A DNA stretch of 64,000 bases from NCBI GenBank assembly GCA_028532985.1, contig JANCIK010000007.1:1736001-1800000 (forward strand). Reading direction: 5' to 3'. Below, piece by piece: positions 11,846 through 23,996 of the stretch; positions within the stretch are counted from its first letter, which is position 1; the number at the start of each line of letters is the position of its first letter. This DNA comes from Stropharia rugosoannulata (Eukaryota; Basidiomycota; Agaricomycetes; Agaricales; Strophariaceae). The notes under the pieces are model-generated. The model ran no database searches and had not been told where the DNA came from. It was given only the letters and a program-made list of their open reading frames with translations. The position numbers were made by a program, and so were the translations under genes.

Positions 11846-14749
11846 TGATGCAGGAAGCCATAGGTTTGATTCCTGCAAAAGATTGGATCCGGTGGGCTGG
11901 CCTCTGGCCTGTGACCTACAACCTTGGCAGCCCTTAGCTGGCAACATCACAGTGTGGGCCTTCAATGAACCACAAGGCCAAACATTCTGCTAGCTACCAG
12001 GAGCCATTGTGTTTTAATACTAGTCATAGCTAGCCCTCTCAGTAAATATGTCAACTTATGTGGTAGATACAGTTCATTACACAGATTTCACTCTACAAGC
12101 CACCTTCAAGATGAAATTCTTCAATTCTCATCAAACAAGTGATACTTGTCCACTTAACATTATCTTGAGCAAGTCCCTATTTCTCTATACAACAGGAAAT
12201 AGTTGCTTCTCTGATCATTGGTGCACCTTCTGGATTTTTTAACATTCCTTTATCTTATACTTACACACAAATCACAGCTACTATCAGTGCCTACATTATG
12301 TCTTCATTTTCCCAGAACTCTCAAACTTCTGACCACTTTGCCCTGTTTGATCAGAATCACCCCAATCTCTATCCTTGTCCTAATGACATTAGCACATTTT
12401 GCTCTCAATGCCAGACAGATAGTCTGGGACCATTAATGGAATGCAAGGAAATGGCAAAGGATATACAAAACCTGGGTAGGTAGTTTTAAAAAGTATGCTT
12501 GCTGTATATCTCATTGTTGCATATGGATATACTTATGGTTTTTGTAGTGCCAAAAAACTCTAATAAATGGCAAGACCTGTCCAGGTTTTGTCTGGTACAA
12601 CCCAGTTACTCCTCTTGAAAGCATTCTGCTTCACATTCAGGAAGCTGTGGCTTACCAAAAAAGCATTCAATCAACCCCTTCGACTGTTCGAGTTCTCTAC
12701 CAAGAGCCAGGCTGCCAAACAGCAACAAAACAGCTTTGCAGCACCAATTGCTTATGCTGTGCTAGGCCCATTTGATGCCAGGCATGCTGCATCTACTGTG
12801 ATGACATAGCTACTGATGCAGATAGCAGTCTACCTTCAGGTGTAGTATATCTAATTTCTAGATAAAAGTATGACTTCCTTATTAACTGTTTATGAATAGA
12901 ATATTTGTGAAGTTCCAGTAGATGCTGTTTCCACAATAGCTCTTTATTCAAACAGATTGCCAGAGAATGCTCCAGCCAACATTACACATGAAGCAGATGC
13001 TCAAGAACATTGTTGCTTTGCACAATCTCTTAATGAACTCTACAGTACAGCCTACTATCAGGCTCATTGACAAAAAGAGGAGATAGCTTGCCAACTACAT
13101 ACTAAACAGCTTGCACTAATTTAACTTGCACAGAGAGTAAATGTGGTGCTCTAGAACATCACGAAAAAAACTTTTGATCTGAGTGCACTTTAGGAAAGTG
13201 CAATCAGATCATCAATTGATGGGGCCTTTAACTACTTTAGGATGTCATGAGATGCCTTGGCATGCCCTGGCATGCTTTGAATTTCCATGTAACGTGGGGA
13301 AATAAAGCCAGCTTAAACAACTTTTTCTACCTTTATTATTGATTTTCCAACAATAAAATTATACACATTCTGTGGGTGACATGCTGATTCAAGTACTTCA
13401 AATAGTCTGATAATTTGATTATATAAGCCTATCCAACATCACACTAAGTTAACTAAGTCCTCTAAGTTCACTTGCACTTCACTTTCATGTTTCCCACTCC
13501 CCTTTCTCAACTTTTCTTGTATGCTTAGTCTCTACTCTACTCAGGCAGTCCTTGGTGGATGATACCTTGTTAGATCTGGTCTACAGCTTGGATTTATATC
13601 AGGAGAGAAAATGTGGATGGAATAGGCATATCCCTATAGAGATTGCTTTATATTGTCGGAACAGTGAACTGCATTATCAAACAGTTTTTTTGGTGCGTCT
13701 TCAGCTCATTTATACATTTCTAATGCATCCAAGAACATCCATAATGAACCAGTATTCAACATGTAGACTTAGCACTATCTGGAGACCCTTATTGAAACAG
13801 TTCACCAATTTCCTTGTTGTCTGTTTCTTCCAAGCCTTCAGTTGCCCCAGATTTATAATGTGAACAATTAAGTGATTCTAACAAGCCTAAGACTGAAGCT
13901 TTTGGACATGTGGAAGGCCAGAACTAGCTATGTTTCTCTCCTTACCCTATTTTCCAATGTTTTATTGATTTTAAAGGTATGTATCCGGTATATTGTGTCA
14001 TTCTTTTCACATATGAGCTCCTGGGGATTAGGGAATTTTATTGAGTCCTTGAACAATTGATTCTGATGTCTGGAAGCTGTCCAACTGTGATGTGCTCCCC
14101 TGCCCCTAGACTACCTCTACTTGAAAGTGCAATAACTCCAGATCCTGTCTACCTTTACTCTCAATTTTATTGCACCTTCAAGAGCATTCTAGTCCTCTGA
14201 AAACTGTCTCCAAAATCATGCCAATCCATCCTGAACTTGCCAAGTACTATCTTATAGATGTCAAGTGCCTTTAGGATGCATTTTCCATCATATATCTGTC
14301 AATACCAGACCAAACAGTATGATTTTTACATTTCCTGATTTGTCTCATTAATACCTATCCAACAATTCATTGTGCAATTTGGCAAGTTTAAGGGTGATCT
14401 CACTCAACCATGGTGGTTACTTTTAAACATAAAACAATGGTAGTTGCCCGGGTATATTCAAATATCCACAGTGTCAGTTGCCCAAGGCCTGGGGCAGTTT
14501 CCCAGCAAGAATTCTTGAAGACTAAAGCATACACACAATGGGTAATTGGCCCAGGGCATCTCTGCCATCAGCTGGCATCTGTGGCATCTCAGCTGAGTTT
14601 GAAATTTTGAGAGGGCAGTCATGGCAAAAGTTTTGACCTAAAAAGTGAACAAGGTCAAAAATGCTTGTGCTTACCATTCCCTACACAGCCACATGTCTAA
14701 AAATGAAATTTTGTGATAAGATAGAGGCAGATTAGGGCGTCCTAAATAT
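11846..14749 (+). other. Decayed coding-looking pieces, unrecognised
   Basis: A GGTTTGATTCC word at 11861-11871 resembles a Pol III B box, but a good A box is missing. Further right, plus-strand pieces look once-coding: 12298-12479 (with FDQNHPNLYPCPND and a CxxC pair) can be joined to 12548-12600 by a GTAGGT...TAG intron, and 12580-12780 is open in one frame. Open frames at 13552-14060 are not recognisable. I can support no intact gene. CpG is very rare throughout. Confidence 0.3.
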
Positions 14750-14789
14750 ACCATTATCATCCTTATCAGGCAAGATTTGATGGAGAAAT

Positions 14790-15130
14790 AATCACTAGGT
14801 GCACTACCAAATAAATCGATGTAATTTATGTGAAAGAAAGTTGATGGTTTATTTAAAATAAAGTTCAAAAAAAAACCATTGATTATTTTGATGGTTTAAT
14901 TGATAAATTGAAAAAAAGATTACTGCGATTTATTTGAAATTTATTTAATGAAATAATTTCATATATAAAATAAATCATCAAATAAATCATTACATAAATT
15001 GATGGAATTTATTTGAATAATTTATTTGAAACATGTCACATAAATTCACAAAATGATTTACATTCTTTTATTTGAATGTTTTTTGATTAAAATATTTGAA
15101 CAAATTTTCAAATAAATCTGTGTAATTTAT
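14790..15130. repeat. AT-rich repeat of TTTATTTGAAA words
   Basis: The word AATTTATTTGAA and close variants, alternating with AAATAAATC and GATGG, recur about ten times with irregular spacing. No coding capacity. Confidence 0.6.
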
Positions 15131-15214
15131 TTGAAAGTTTTTTGGATGGAATTGAAATCTTCAATCCAAAAACAAGTTGAAAACAGGGTAAGCATGTACA
15201 AGTACTAGTAGTGT

Positions 15215-15612
15215 CGCAAATGCAAATATCCATATGTGGCATATGGCCAATATCGGCATGTGGCAAATGCTGGCAAATACCAGCAAAAATTGTGCCAAAT
15301 CACATGTGGTAAATCGCATGTGGCAAATTACATGTAGCAAACATTGTGCCAAATCACTTGTGGCAAATGCCGCGGCAAATCTGCATAGATACGCATGTGG
15401 CAAATACTGTGGCAAATTCACATGGCAAATATTGGCCGCATGTAGCAAATGCTGGCAAATGTCGTGGCAAATCACATGTGGTAAATCGCATGTGGCAAAT
15501 CACATTGGCAAAAATGTAGCAAATCCACATATGGCAAATGTTGGACAAATGTCGAGGCAAATTTACGTGTGGCAAATGTAGCAAACCCGCATATGGCCAA
15601 GGCAAATATTGT
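15215..15612 (+). repeat. Degenerate minisatellite of TGTGGCAAAT words
   Basis: CATGTGGCAAATC and variants recur more than 25 times with a period of about 13-18 bp. It lies exactly at the change from the CpG-poor block on the left to CpG-containing DNA on the right. Apparent open frames on both strands (15161-15617) are products of the repeat. Confidence 0.7.
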
Positions 15613-18011
15613 GGCAAATGAGCAACGTTTTACTATTCAAGTACGTGCTATTCCCGTGTTGTGATGCTTCTCGCTGGTTAGTCGTTCGGGAATATATACA
15701 TTTAGGAAGCGCCGGCTACCAGCATGACATGCATATAGTTAGTCATTGTACATATGATAGAGCGATCGTGCCAAGAGTGAGACATCCGAGACGTGTTGTT
15801 GATATATTAATACGATATGTGGGCGCTTGTTTGTTTATAATTTAATTTCCTGATCTACTCTGTGTGATAATTGATTTTAGTTCATAAATAAAAATGGAAT
15901 ACTTTCCCAATTGCAGTTTTGGAATTATATTTCAATTTATGTATTTCAAGGTGCACGATAGCAAATCAACAAGAATTGATCAAACTGCCGACTGGCGTTC
16001 AAAACAGGTAAGTCGGTAGAAAGAAATTGGAAGAAACTATTATGCTCACCACCAAAGGCGAACTATGCCCTGGCATCTGCTTTGAAAGGTGGTGTGACGC
16101 CAAGTACTCCACATAGTGTTGTGTCAGCTCTTCTGAAAAGTCGGCGTCCAGTCCTGAAACTACGGCCATATGCATGTACACCCCCAATGTAACTTCCGTG
16201 ATGACCTGCCTTGAATACGCGAACCGTCCAGTATTTATGACTTTCATGGTAAGGACGACTAAACATCCCGCTGGGTTGGCAAAGAAGTATCAAGGGGAAA
16301 GACAATGCGTACGTGATCATGACTACAGACCCACGTCCGATCCTCAACTCTCCTCAACTCTCCAACTGATGGAGTATATCCACCTTGAACATTTTGAGAA
16401 GTCAAAATACAAGATTGGGAATAGAGCATGAAGAAAAAAAACCATGATACAATGAGTAGAATGTACAACGACGGTAACTAGGTCACGGAAGTACTTACAT
16501 GGGTAGATATGTGTTTGTCGGTGGTGCATGCTGCCGGACTCCGGTCATTGACCATCAAGTAGCCAGTAGCATTGAATTATGCATGGAACTAAGAAAGATA
16601 TAATTTAATCAAAGGTCTCTCGTGGTGAGAATTGAACTTACATGCCTACATTGAAGTTGAGATGGTCTACGACAGTTGCACCTGCACCAGATCACACCTC
16701 GCTTTTCCCAGAAGCATTGGTCTAGCCCCCACCCTCAGGCCGACCGTTACGCATATCCTGACAAGGGCTTCGCCTCTGCCTCGAGCCCCCGACAGAAAGC
16801 TTTCCACCACCCGGTCGTCGGATTTTCTTATTTATCAAACGTCTGGAGCATCGCACTGGTCTCTGGCGCCGTAAGCTCAGGGATGCGAATGGAAGGCGCG
16901 AGTTGCGCAGTACATGTAACACTGCCGACGCTATTAAACATTTGACGCATTAACTGCGACGTGCCTTGTTTTCAAGGGTCTGTGAACATTGAATGCAAAA
17001 CGAACAAAGAGGAGCGTCAGCCCCCGGATCACGGTACAAGCAGTTGTACATTGTGGGCTGGCGCGTCATGTCTGCGTCGTATCACCAGTCGGACCGGATG
17101 ATGCACGGGTATATATGCCTTGACCGTCTGCGGCAGGGAAACTTCTGCATCGTAAGCAGCACTTCTAGCAGTGAGCAACCTATATCGTGGACTGTATTGA
17201 CAAGGCAAGGCGATCCACGGGGCATGTAGTGGGCACATTGGGACCGCTCTGTCGATCTCTGCGCACTGTTTGAGTATGCGGTAGCGCAGAGACGCAAATG
17301 ATTTTTGGACGTACGCCGTGCACATTGCCCACCTGCGACGCCGAGTTAGCACTAACGTCGCCACAGCCTTGCTATCTGTTTAACTTGCAAACAGCGGACT
17401 GTTTGATCTGCTCGGGGGCCGGAGCCTGGAAGGCAATGGGAGCGGCGTCAGAGCGTGTCGGGCAGTGCAGATAGGCTTAATAGCGCGGCTATGAGCTTCT
17501 CTCTGTTAGCACTAGATTCAAGAGCATGAACTACATGACTTTGAGTACTTACTACTACTAGTACTTATGAATGGATGAATGTTTGCATGCTGGCCCAGCA
17601 GATACCCAGCAGCTCGCATATGACAGGGAACTGCAGCCACGTTTGTGCTCGCCACCCCCTTGCAACGTCCAAAGTGCGGGCTCTGAGGTATAAGAGATGA
17701 CATGTAATAATATTATTGTATAAGATTCGTCCAGATGATATGGCTGTTATGTAATTTTGGAGGTTGTTATGTAATCTGGATGTCATTCAGCAGCCGCTGA
17801 CACGAACGCCGGGATGCAACCGGGATGTGCGCACCGCCGGCGCGACTCAAGGCTCTATGCCTCTCAAGCTTTAATATGGAACAAATAAGTACTAGGAACG
17901 AGGACGCGCGACTGGAGCGTCGTTGTGCACCGGACGTGGCCGGCGCTGCACTGTATTGCATATTGATGGGGAATGGTAGGAAAATATGTATTTCAAATGT
18001 GTTTGGTAATA
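15613..18011. other. No supported gene; base composition shifts
   Basis: GC and CpG content rise sharply here. Open frames on both strands at 15999-17364 are short, overlap one another and show no motif or splice chain that I trust. A minus-strand piece at 15999-16247 is the best coding candidate but is unrecognised. A tRNA-like T-arm near 16620-16645 was rejected. Confidence 0.35.
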
Positions 18012-19039
18012 TTAACCATGCCGCGAAGCTCGAAGGCGTCGCTTCATCGTCGAGAGTCTCAACCAGTTTGGTGAAGAATCGTCCCCAAATTCGAAAATAT
18101 ATTCAAAGCCCTCTATGCTTCGATGTTGGCCTACTGCAACTGAACACCACTCTTGTTCAACCCAGATCCATGCTTGTGGTTGCGAAGCTTTGTCACATTT
18201 GCATATGAACATATCACCTTCTCTTACCGCAAAAGATTCTCCGGTGGAGCCACCAGCAGGAAAATCTGGTGGCTCCTCCAGCGGGCCTACCCCTTCAAAT
18301 GCATACCATTGGAAAATGCCACGATCGTATATTCTCTTCGGCTTTGGATGCAAATATGCATGATAACTTGGTAAGTCCTGAATACAAAATTAGTCCAAAC
18401 GTTGATCAAAATGTCTGATAGAAACAAAACTTGGGACTCTTACTGTACTTTGCACGCTAATGTGTTGTGCGGTTCTGCGAGAGCACAAACTTCGTGTTGC
18501 AGGTTGGTCATTTTGTATTGTTAATCGACTTTGTGACGCTGACTTCGATGACCTGTTCGAATCTTGGGAAGGTACGCTATTCCGTTACAATCAACTTAGG
18601 GAAGTAAACTGAAATATTGTAGTGCAGCGACGTACATATAGTTTAACTTTTCCTTTTCCTTCCCTTTCGGTGACGGTGTTTTGGACTCAGTAACCCCTGC
18701 GCTGCTAATATACTCTATATATTAGACCATAAACCAATAACACTCATGATAGTGGTAGGCTTACTCAACGACTTGGTCAGGTAGTGCCGTTTCAAGAATC
18801 TCTATGTTCTCCGTGTCGTACGATAAAGCTGGACAGAGATCTTTCGATTTATTTCTAATAGCTGATCCTGTGTCGTAGTAGGATTGTAAGGTGGCCGAGT
18901 CTCGGTCAGCCAGTTGAGGTAAGATGAAAGGGTCGGATGGATTTTCAGTGGAAAACTTTACGCTCAGCGTAAACCGAGGCTCAGAGTCAGGTTGAAAATC
19001 ATGACAAGGTTGGAACCCCCGAGAAGACCAAAGAGACAT
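18012..19039 (-). CDS. Uncharacterised 279-aa protein, four exons
   Basis: Exons, from the start: 19039-18775 region ending at 18765, then 18701-18636, 18576-18444 and 18377-18012. The introns are 63, 59 and 66 nt, with donors GTAAGC, GTACGT and GTAAGA, and all phases agree. The N-terminal third is polar and acidic. The middle is rich in Ser, Lys and Arg (KTPSPKGKEKEK, SSKSASQSR) and probably disordered. The C-terminal 120 residues look folded, with YHAYLHPKPKRIYDRGIFQW, PDFPAGGSTGE, many Trp, and SSPNWLRLSTMKRRLRA near the end. This tail resembles an uncharacterised Agaricomycete family (AYL.PK..K.YD..IFQW), as far as I remember; no function is known to me. No signal peptide or membrane segment was seen. 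The clean splice chain makes an active gene likely. Confidence 0.7.
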
Positions 19040-19392
19040 CAGAGACGAAGGGAAGGAGGGAGTATCTGTTTAAAGTCACATGCAAGGTATCATGCATCAT
19101 GTTCAACTTCTAACTCCGCTAGCTAATTGCCACAAATGCAATATATATATAAACGCTGATCATGAACGTTGGAACATTTGAAAGTGAATGCTCACCATCT
19201 AGTTGCCCTTTCATCACCAGCAATTGACTGCTCAAGCCCACCGTTGAAGCAGCAACATGATAAAATATAGTCTGCATATTGTGAGCTTTCGGGTTCTATC
19301 GTTCCTATGCATGTGCTGACGTGTTCAAGACTTCAAGCTCCAAGACCTGTTCCTTTGCGCATCTTCCATGACGGGGAGAGGGAGAATGTTCC

Positions 19393-19748
19393 CTACGCTC
19401 CAGTTTGGATTCAGCACGTACGATCTGTGCCGACCTGGGAAAGCATCTGCCCCCGTTTCAGTTCGAATTCAGCGCGAATGATTTACTGCGACCTTGACTG
19501 GGCGAGGAAGAGTGCTTACCTCCGCTCCACTTCAGGATTCGACGCGAACGATTTCGTTATTCCGACCTTGACTGGGCGAGGGAGCTCTCCCTCTGCTCCA
19601 GTTCGGATTCGACGCGAACGATTTACTCCGACCTTGACTGGGCGAAGGAGATTGCCTCCCTTCTCTCCAGTTCGGATTCAGTACGTACGATTTGTGTCGA
19701 CCAGGGAAACCATCTGTCCTCGTTTCAGTTCAGATTCAGCGCGAACGT
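19393..19748 (+). repeat. Five-unit minisatellite in A-B-B-B-A order
   Basis: Two related unit types share the end TCCAGTTCGGATTC. Type A (about 58 bp) contains GTACGAT(C/T)TGTG and a GGGAAA(G/C)CATCTG word. Type B (about 69 bp) contains CGACCTTGACTGGGCGA. The order is A, B, B, B, A, ending in a partial unit. An open frame spans the array at 19307-19753, but the repeat explains it. Confidence 0.6.
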
Positions 19749-19793
19749 CATAACGCCCTACCTATTGACCTCTATCTAACCGTCTGCTATTGA

Positions 19794-20159
19794 GTGCTAC
19801 TGTGGGGAAACGTTGAAGGCAATGTAATAAATAGTCAGGTTCCGCATAATTACATATTGTTACCTTATGCTCACGTCCTAATATCGTGCCATTTCTGTTC
19901 AAGTACACTCTTAAGCTTGTCTACCTTTACAAATGATGATGATCATGGATTTACACTACGGCACCTTCCAGCAAAGTGTCACAAGAGAGAGACGATACAA
20001 AACATTTACCAGCAGATGACGGCCGGGATTCAGTTAACTCCATTGGAAAGTGAAAACCAAGATGAAGAGCTGTTTGTGAATAATGGAAAAAGGAAATTGA
20101 ATGCAGACATAGGAAATGACAGCGAAGCAGGGAAACAGAAATTGAGAAAGCTGAAGTAG
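19794..20159 (+). CDS. Possible 3' exon of an unrecognised gene
   Basis: The second half of this open stretch reads as a plausible protein C-terminus. It is acidic, then Lys-rich, and ends NDSEAGKQKLRKLK before a stop. The first half is less convincing and may be intronic. I found no upstream exons that splice in, and no family match. It may also be chance. Confidence 0.25.
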   Translation: MLLWGNVEGNVINSQVPHNYILLPYAHVLISCHFCSSTLLSLSTFTNDDDHGFTLRHLPAKCHKRETIQNIYQQMTAGIQLTPLESENQDEELFVNNGKRKLNADIGNDSEAGKQKLRKLK

Positions 20160-20997
20160 TCTCTGAATATTGTTATGATTCGCATTTGTACGTTTGTATC
20201 AGTCGCGCAAACGCGCTAGTACTTATTTATTGTCAGACTGTATGACCTAAAAAGGTTCCCATCTTTGGATTATGAACTGTGATACCTGCCCGTATGCTGA
20301 ACAGTTTTGCCGCAAATGTACTCGCGCCAATCCTGTATCTTCATCGATCATCGATCATCGCTGCTGTTTATAGAGTATATAGCTTACCACTATTTACTCT
20401 CCCAAATCGAGACAGAGTGAGTACACATACACACATGACAATGCCGATAGTCCCTTTGGTTTGCACTAAACAACTTGCATACAATTTATTTGTGTAGTAC
20501 TAATCCATAGATTAATTAGATATTTGTACTATCGTCAATCCATTGATGGTGTCGAAATTGCCTGGAAAATAATTTACCATTCAAGTCTTCATCACTAGTC
20601 CTCGTTATGGCCAGAAAATATACTAGTACTAAAAAAAGTATAGTAAAGAATGGCGCCGCAGTAATGGCTATCCGCTGCTTCAGAAAAGCCCTAGTGCGAG
20701 TGCAGATGCGAAAAAACCAGCGAAGACAAGCGCTGCAGTGGAAAATGAAATATATGACGTGATGGGATGGCTCAATCCATGTAACAGATGCCAGATAATT
20801 CAAGCACGCAGGTATCGCAACAAGTGTGCCCATATCGAGAGAGCCGCCTATATTGAGAGAGCCGTCCGTAAGACATATGATCGCCGCGTGGACAGCACGG
20901 CAAAAGGCTGCCTGACCGATTGACAGGAGTTGAAAACAACGGCTGTAAAAGTCGGAACCATAGCACTTGGCAGCCCCTAAGTGTGCACTATTTGAGA
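20160..20997. other. Intergenic, no supported gene
   Basis: Short frames at 20279-20497, 20516-20833 and 20738-20923 lack motifs. The stretch may hold the 3' flank of the coiled-coil gene that follows on the minus strand. Confidence 0.4.
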
Positions 20998-22016
20998 CTA
21001 ACGGAAGGAAATAACAGTCAGATATGGATATGAAAGAAACAAATAACTCCTACTTAATGAATAGAGAGAGGGTTTAGCAGAGGGGAAGTCGCACGAGTTC
21101 CTTAATGCAGAGGCTTGCCTTTCTCCTTCGCCTGTACTAGAAATTAAGTCGCCTTCCGAAACGTCGCCCTCCGAAACGCTGTTATGCGTATTTCTCACAT
21201 CTTCATCAAACCTAACATATTGTATATCAGCCAATTCATGCGCTAAAGATATCATTGGGGCATGTTGCTCATTAGTTGTTGCGCCTCCCTCCGCGAGATC
21301 GCTAGGCATGGATTCTTCTAATGACATGGCGGTTATTTCAAGGGCCAATAGATAATCAACCGACCGAAACATACCATATACACTTTGCCGCGTTGAAAGA
21401 TCATCCAGGCGATTTTGAAGTTCTGCTAACCCATACCTTAAATCTACCAGAAGGTTTTCATTCTGGTTCATCGCACTGTTAACCAGAGCAATCTCCTTTT
21501 CCCTCGCGGACAAGCCAATGTTAAGATCTCGCTTCGCGTCGTAAATCATTTTCTTCAGATTTCCTTCTAGGAGGCAAAGCTGTTCAGTAGTGACAATGGT
21601 GGAAACTGGAATCTGTTCTTTCAAAACGCGTTCCAAACCTGTGTTGAATATTTAGCGCATTAAATCGTGGTGTGGCACAAGTGCGGCGGCGAGGAATAAA
21701 TTTTACCAAGGGCGACCCTCTCCACTTCCCTCACTTTAGTGCCTAGTTTATCCAGAGACTCCTTTGTGTGGCATATGTCAGTTTCGACATCGAGAAGCCG
21801 AGCATTAACGGATTGCTTTAAAAATCACGCGTAAGTTGGCGCCTGTTAACAGGGAATACACAGTACCTGCGCTTTGTCATACTCTCTCTTCACTTTCCGA
21901 GATGTTTGAATTTCCAATAAATCGTGTTGATTGGCGAAACTCTGCATAGTTTCCTGTACGATATACAATGCTTCTTCCATCGTCAGAAACTTTGCTTTGC
22001 TCCTTCCCTGAGGCAT
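20998..22016 (-). CDS. Uncharacterised coiled-coil protein, 299 aa
   Basis: Exons from the start: 22016-21867, 21815-21707 and 21638-20998. The introns are 51 and 68 nt with donors GTACTG and GTAAAA, and the phases fit. The first 190 residues are heptad-rich (DLLEIQTSRKVKREYDKAQ, LDKLGTKVREVERVALG, GLAELQNRLDDLSTR), predicting a long coiled coil. The tail is acidic and ends in a Ser/Tyr/Leu-rich stretch. No enzyme motif was seen. An alternative first exon near 22139 (starting MESGSPQSPFLEP) could splice in phase to 22013 through a GTGTGC...CAG intron of about 83 nt. The gene is divergent from the kinase-like gene at 22651. It could be a structural or adaptor protein; the function is not inferable from sequence. 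Confidence 0.6.
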
Positions 22017-22650
22017 AAAGTGTAAACGAATTAGCAGTGATATCACCAGGAGAAGAGTGGCCCCTCGTTACTGATCAGCCATAAGCACACTTCTATTGGA
22101 ATTGGTTCTAAGAAAGGAGATTGAGGAGACCCAGACTCCATACTGTTGGCGGCAAGTATAAGGTGGCAGGGGTAAGGAAGTCTTCAAAGTATTGAAAATG
22201 AAAGAAACGAGGCCACCCAAACGCCGCCTTGAAGCGGCATCTAGAGACTGGAGCTATTGATGTAATTACAGGCGAAGCGAGTATCTGGAGCTAGCTCCGA
22301 CCAGCTCCGACACCCGGGCAGCTGCCGTCTTGCGGCTGCGATCAACTGGTACAAGGTAAATATACATTGTCAATTGTCAATTACGTACCCTGGCACCGTG
22401 GTGCGCGTGGGTGATCAAAAACATTGTATGCTGTGAGAGTGTTTTAATGATGCGGCGGTGGGTGGCGACCGGTGACTGCATATGCTTGTCATAACTTCCA
22501 AAGGTAAGGTAACACCGGCACTTGCTCTTACCTGCAAGCATTTACACAAGCATTTTACACAGCTCTATCTCAATCTATTCAAGTATCTGAACGGTTTCAA
22601 AACATCACCGATTTGTGGCCGTTCACGAGCCGTTCAACTCGTCCAGTTCA

Positions 22651-23996
22651 ATGCGTTCATTCGGCGATATAAAATACGTCGAAGCAAGGAAAGACGGCTT
22701 GATACAGCCTTGGGAGGAGCCTTGGGTAAAGCATCAGCCCTTTCTTTTGCAGCAGGGGTATCTACTTCCTGAACGTTATAACCCAAACTGGAGACCATCC
22801 TGGCTTAACAGAAACATCGACCGCCGCAAAAAGTGCCCTGACTCTGCATGTATGCAAGTAAGTCTGCTGCGCAGTTTGATAATTTTGGGTACTTAAGAGG
22901 CACATTTAGCCAATATGGCCTCTTTTGGATGCGATGCGCATCTCCGATGGTAGAAGAGTTGTGATTAAGGTCGTCCGAGCGGATGAAGACATTCCCGTTC
23001 TGAAATATTTGAATTCTCCGAAACTACTTCTAGATCCCAGAAATCACACAGTACCACTGCTAGATATGATACAGGTACCCAATGACAGCAAGTACATATG
23101 GATTGTCATGCCGTATCTTTTACCCTTCGACTGTTACACCTTTCCTTTTGTTTTTGTATCGGAAATTGTTGAATGTGTGGGCCAATTACTTGAGGTGAGC
23201 AGTCCTACCAGCACATTGCACTCATATTCATATGTATGTGCTAGGGTCTTGAATTTATGCATGAGCACCATGTAGCTCATAGGTAAGCATGCATATGATG
23301 TAGCTCACTTTAATACACACTTGCATGACCTCTATTTACAGAGATGCATGTTTTTACAACCTCATGGTTGACTCATCAAAGTTGGTCCCGGATGGTAATA
23401 TATCTTTCTTTCGCCCAGGAAGAACGATAGACTGGAAACGCGAGGTTCGAAGAGTTGAACGGCGCTCTGTTTCACCGCTGAAATACTTCTTCATTGACTT
23501 CGAAACTGCTATTTGTTACTCTCCGGACCAACAGGACTTTCTCTGCGTTGGGAGAGTTGGACAGGAGCGAAGCGTCCCAGAGTTATCTGACACTACCCCG
23601 TACAATCCCTTCAAGTTGGATATATACCAATTTGGAATGATATTCCCAAAGCTTTTCGAGGTAAGTGTGCATAGTCACTTTTGTGGCATATCGCCAGATC
23701 TTATAACTTGCTAAATTTCTACTCAGAAATATGAAGGGATGGGATTTTTACAACCCTTGCGAGAAGCAATGACCCAATGTGACCCAAGTAAACGGCCTAC
23801 GGCCGCAGAAGCCAATCAACTGTTCAAGGGCTTGGTCGCTTCGCTCACCAAAGATGACATGTCGCGACGAATCTGGACAAAAATGGACATACTTCTTGGG
23901 TGTCGTGAACGGCATGAAAAGTTGAAGTCAAAGACAACATTACAGTCCTTGCTTGCCCGTCTTTTCTCCTCTAGGGTTTCCAGGATACTGCATTGA
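22651..23996 (+). CDS. Protein kinase-like protein (possible pseudokinase), 372 aa
   Basis: Exons 22651-22857, 22910-23194, 23245-23282, 23342-23660 and 23727-23996, with introns of 50-66 nt in consistent phase. The order is that of an Agaricomycete kinase-like family: W.EPW...QPFLLQQGY, RYNPNWRPSWL, DAMRISDGRRVVIKV (the Lys of subdomain II), DPRNHTVPLLD, a VMPYL hinge, GLEFMHEHHVAHRDACFYN (the HRD...N catalytic loop, across two splice sites), YFFIDFETA where DFG is expected, VPELS and a C-terminal CDPSKRPTA box. The glycine-rich loop is absent, as is usual in this family. The DFG glycine is replaced by Glu (DFE), so magnesium binding and activity are doubtful. The start at 22651 is the first ATG of an in-frame exon; an upstream exon is possible. 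Confidence 0.75.

Noticed and set aside
11820..11900. Possible tRNA-derived SINE (GGTTTGATTCC B-box-like word)
   Set aside because: A convincing A box is lacking and the word lies at the end of the inverted structure; one box alone is weak evidence.
15161..15617. Open frames on both strands with repeated Cys/His/Ala words
   Set aside because: Products of the TGTGGCAAAT minisatellite; no start context or splice sites support them.
16618..16690. tRNA-like T-arm (GTTCAATTC with a partly paired stem) on the minus strand
   Set aside because: The acceptor stem does not pair, the D-arm is missing and the T-stem has a mismatch.
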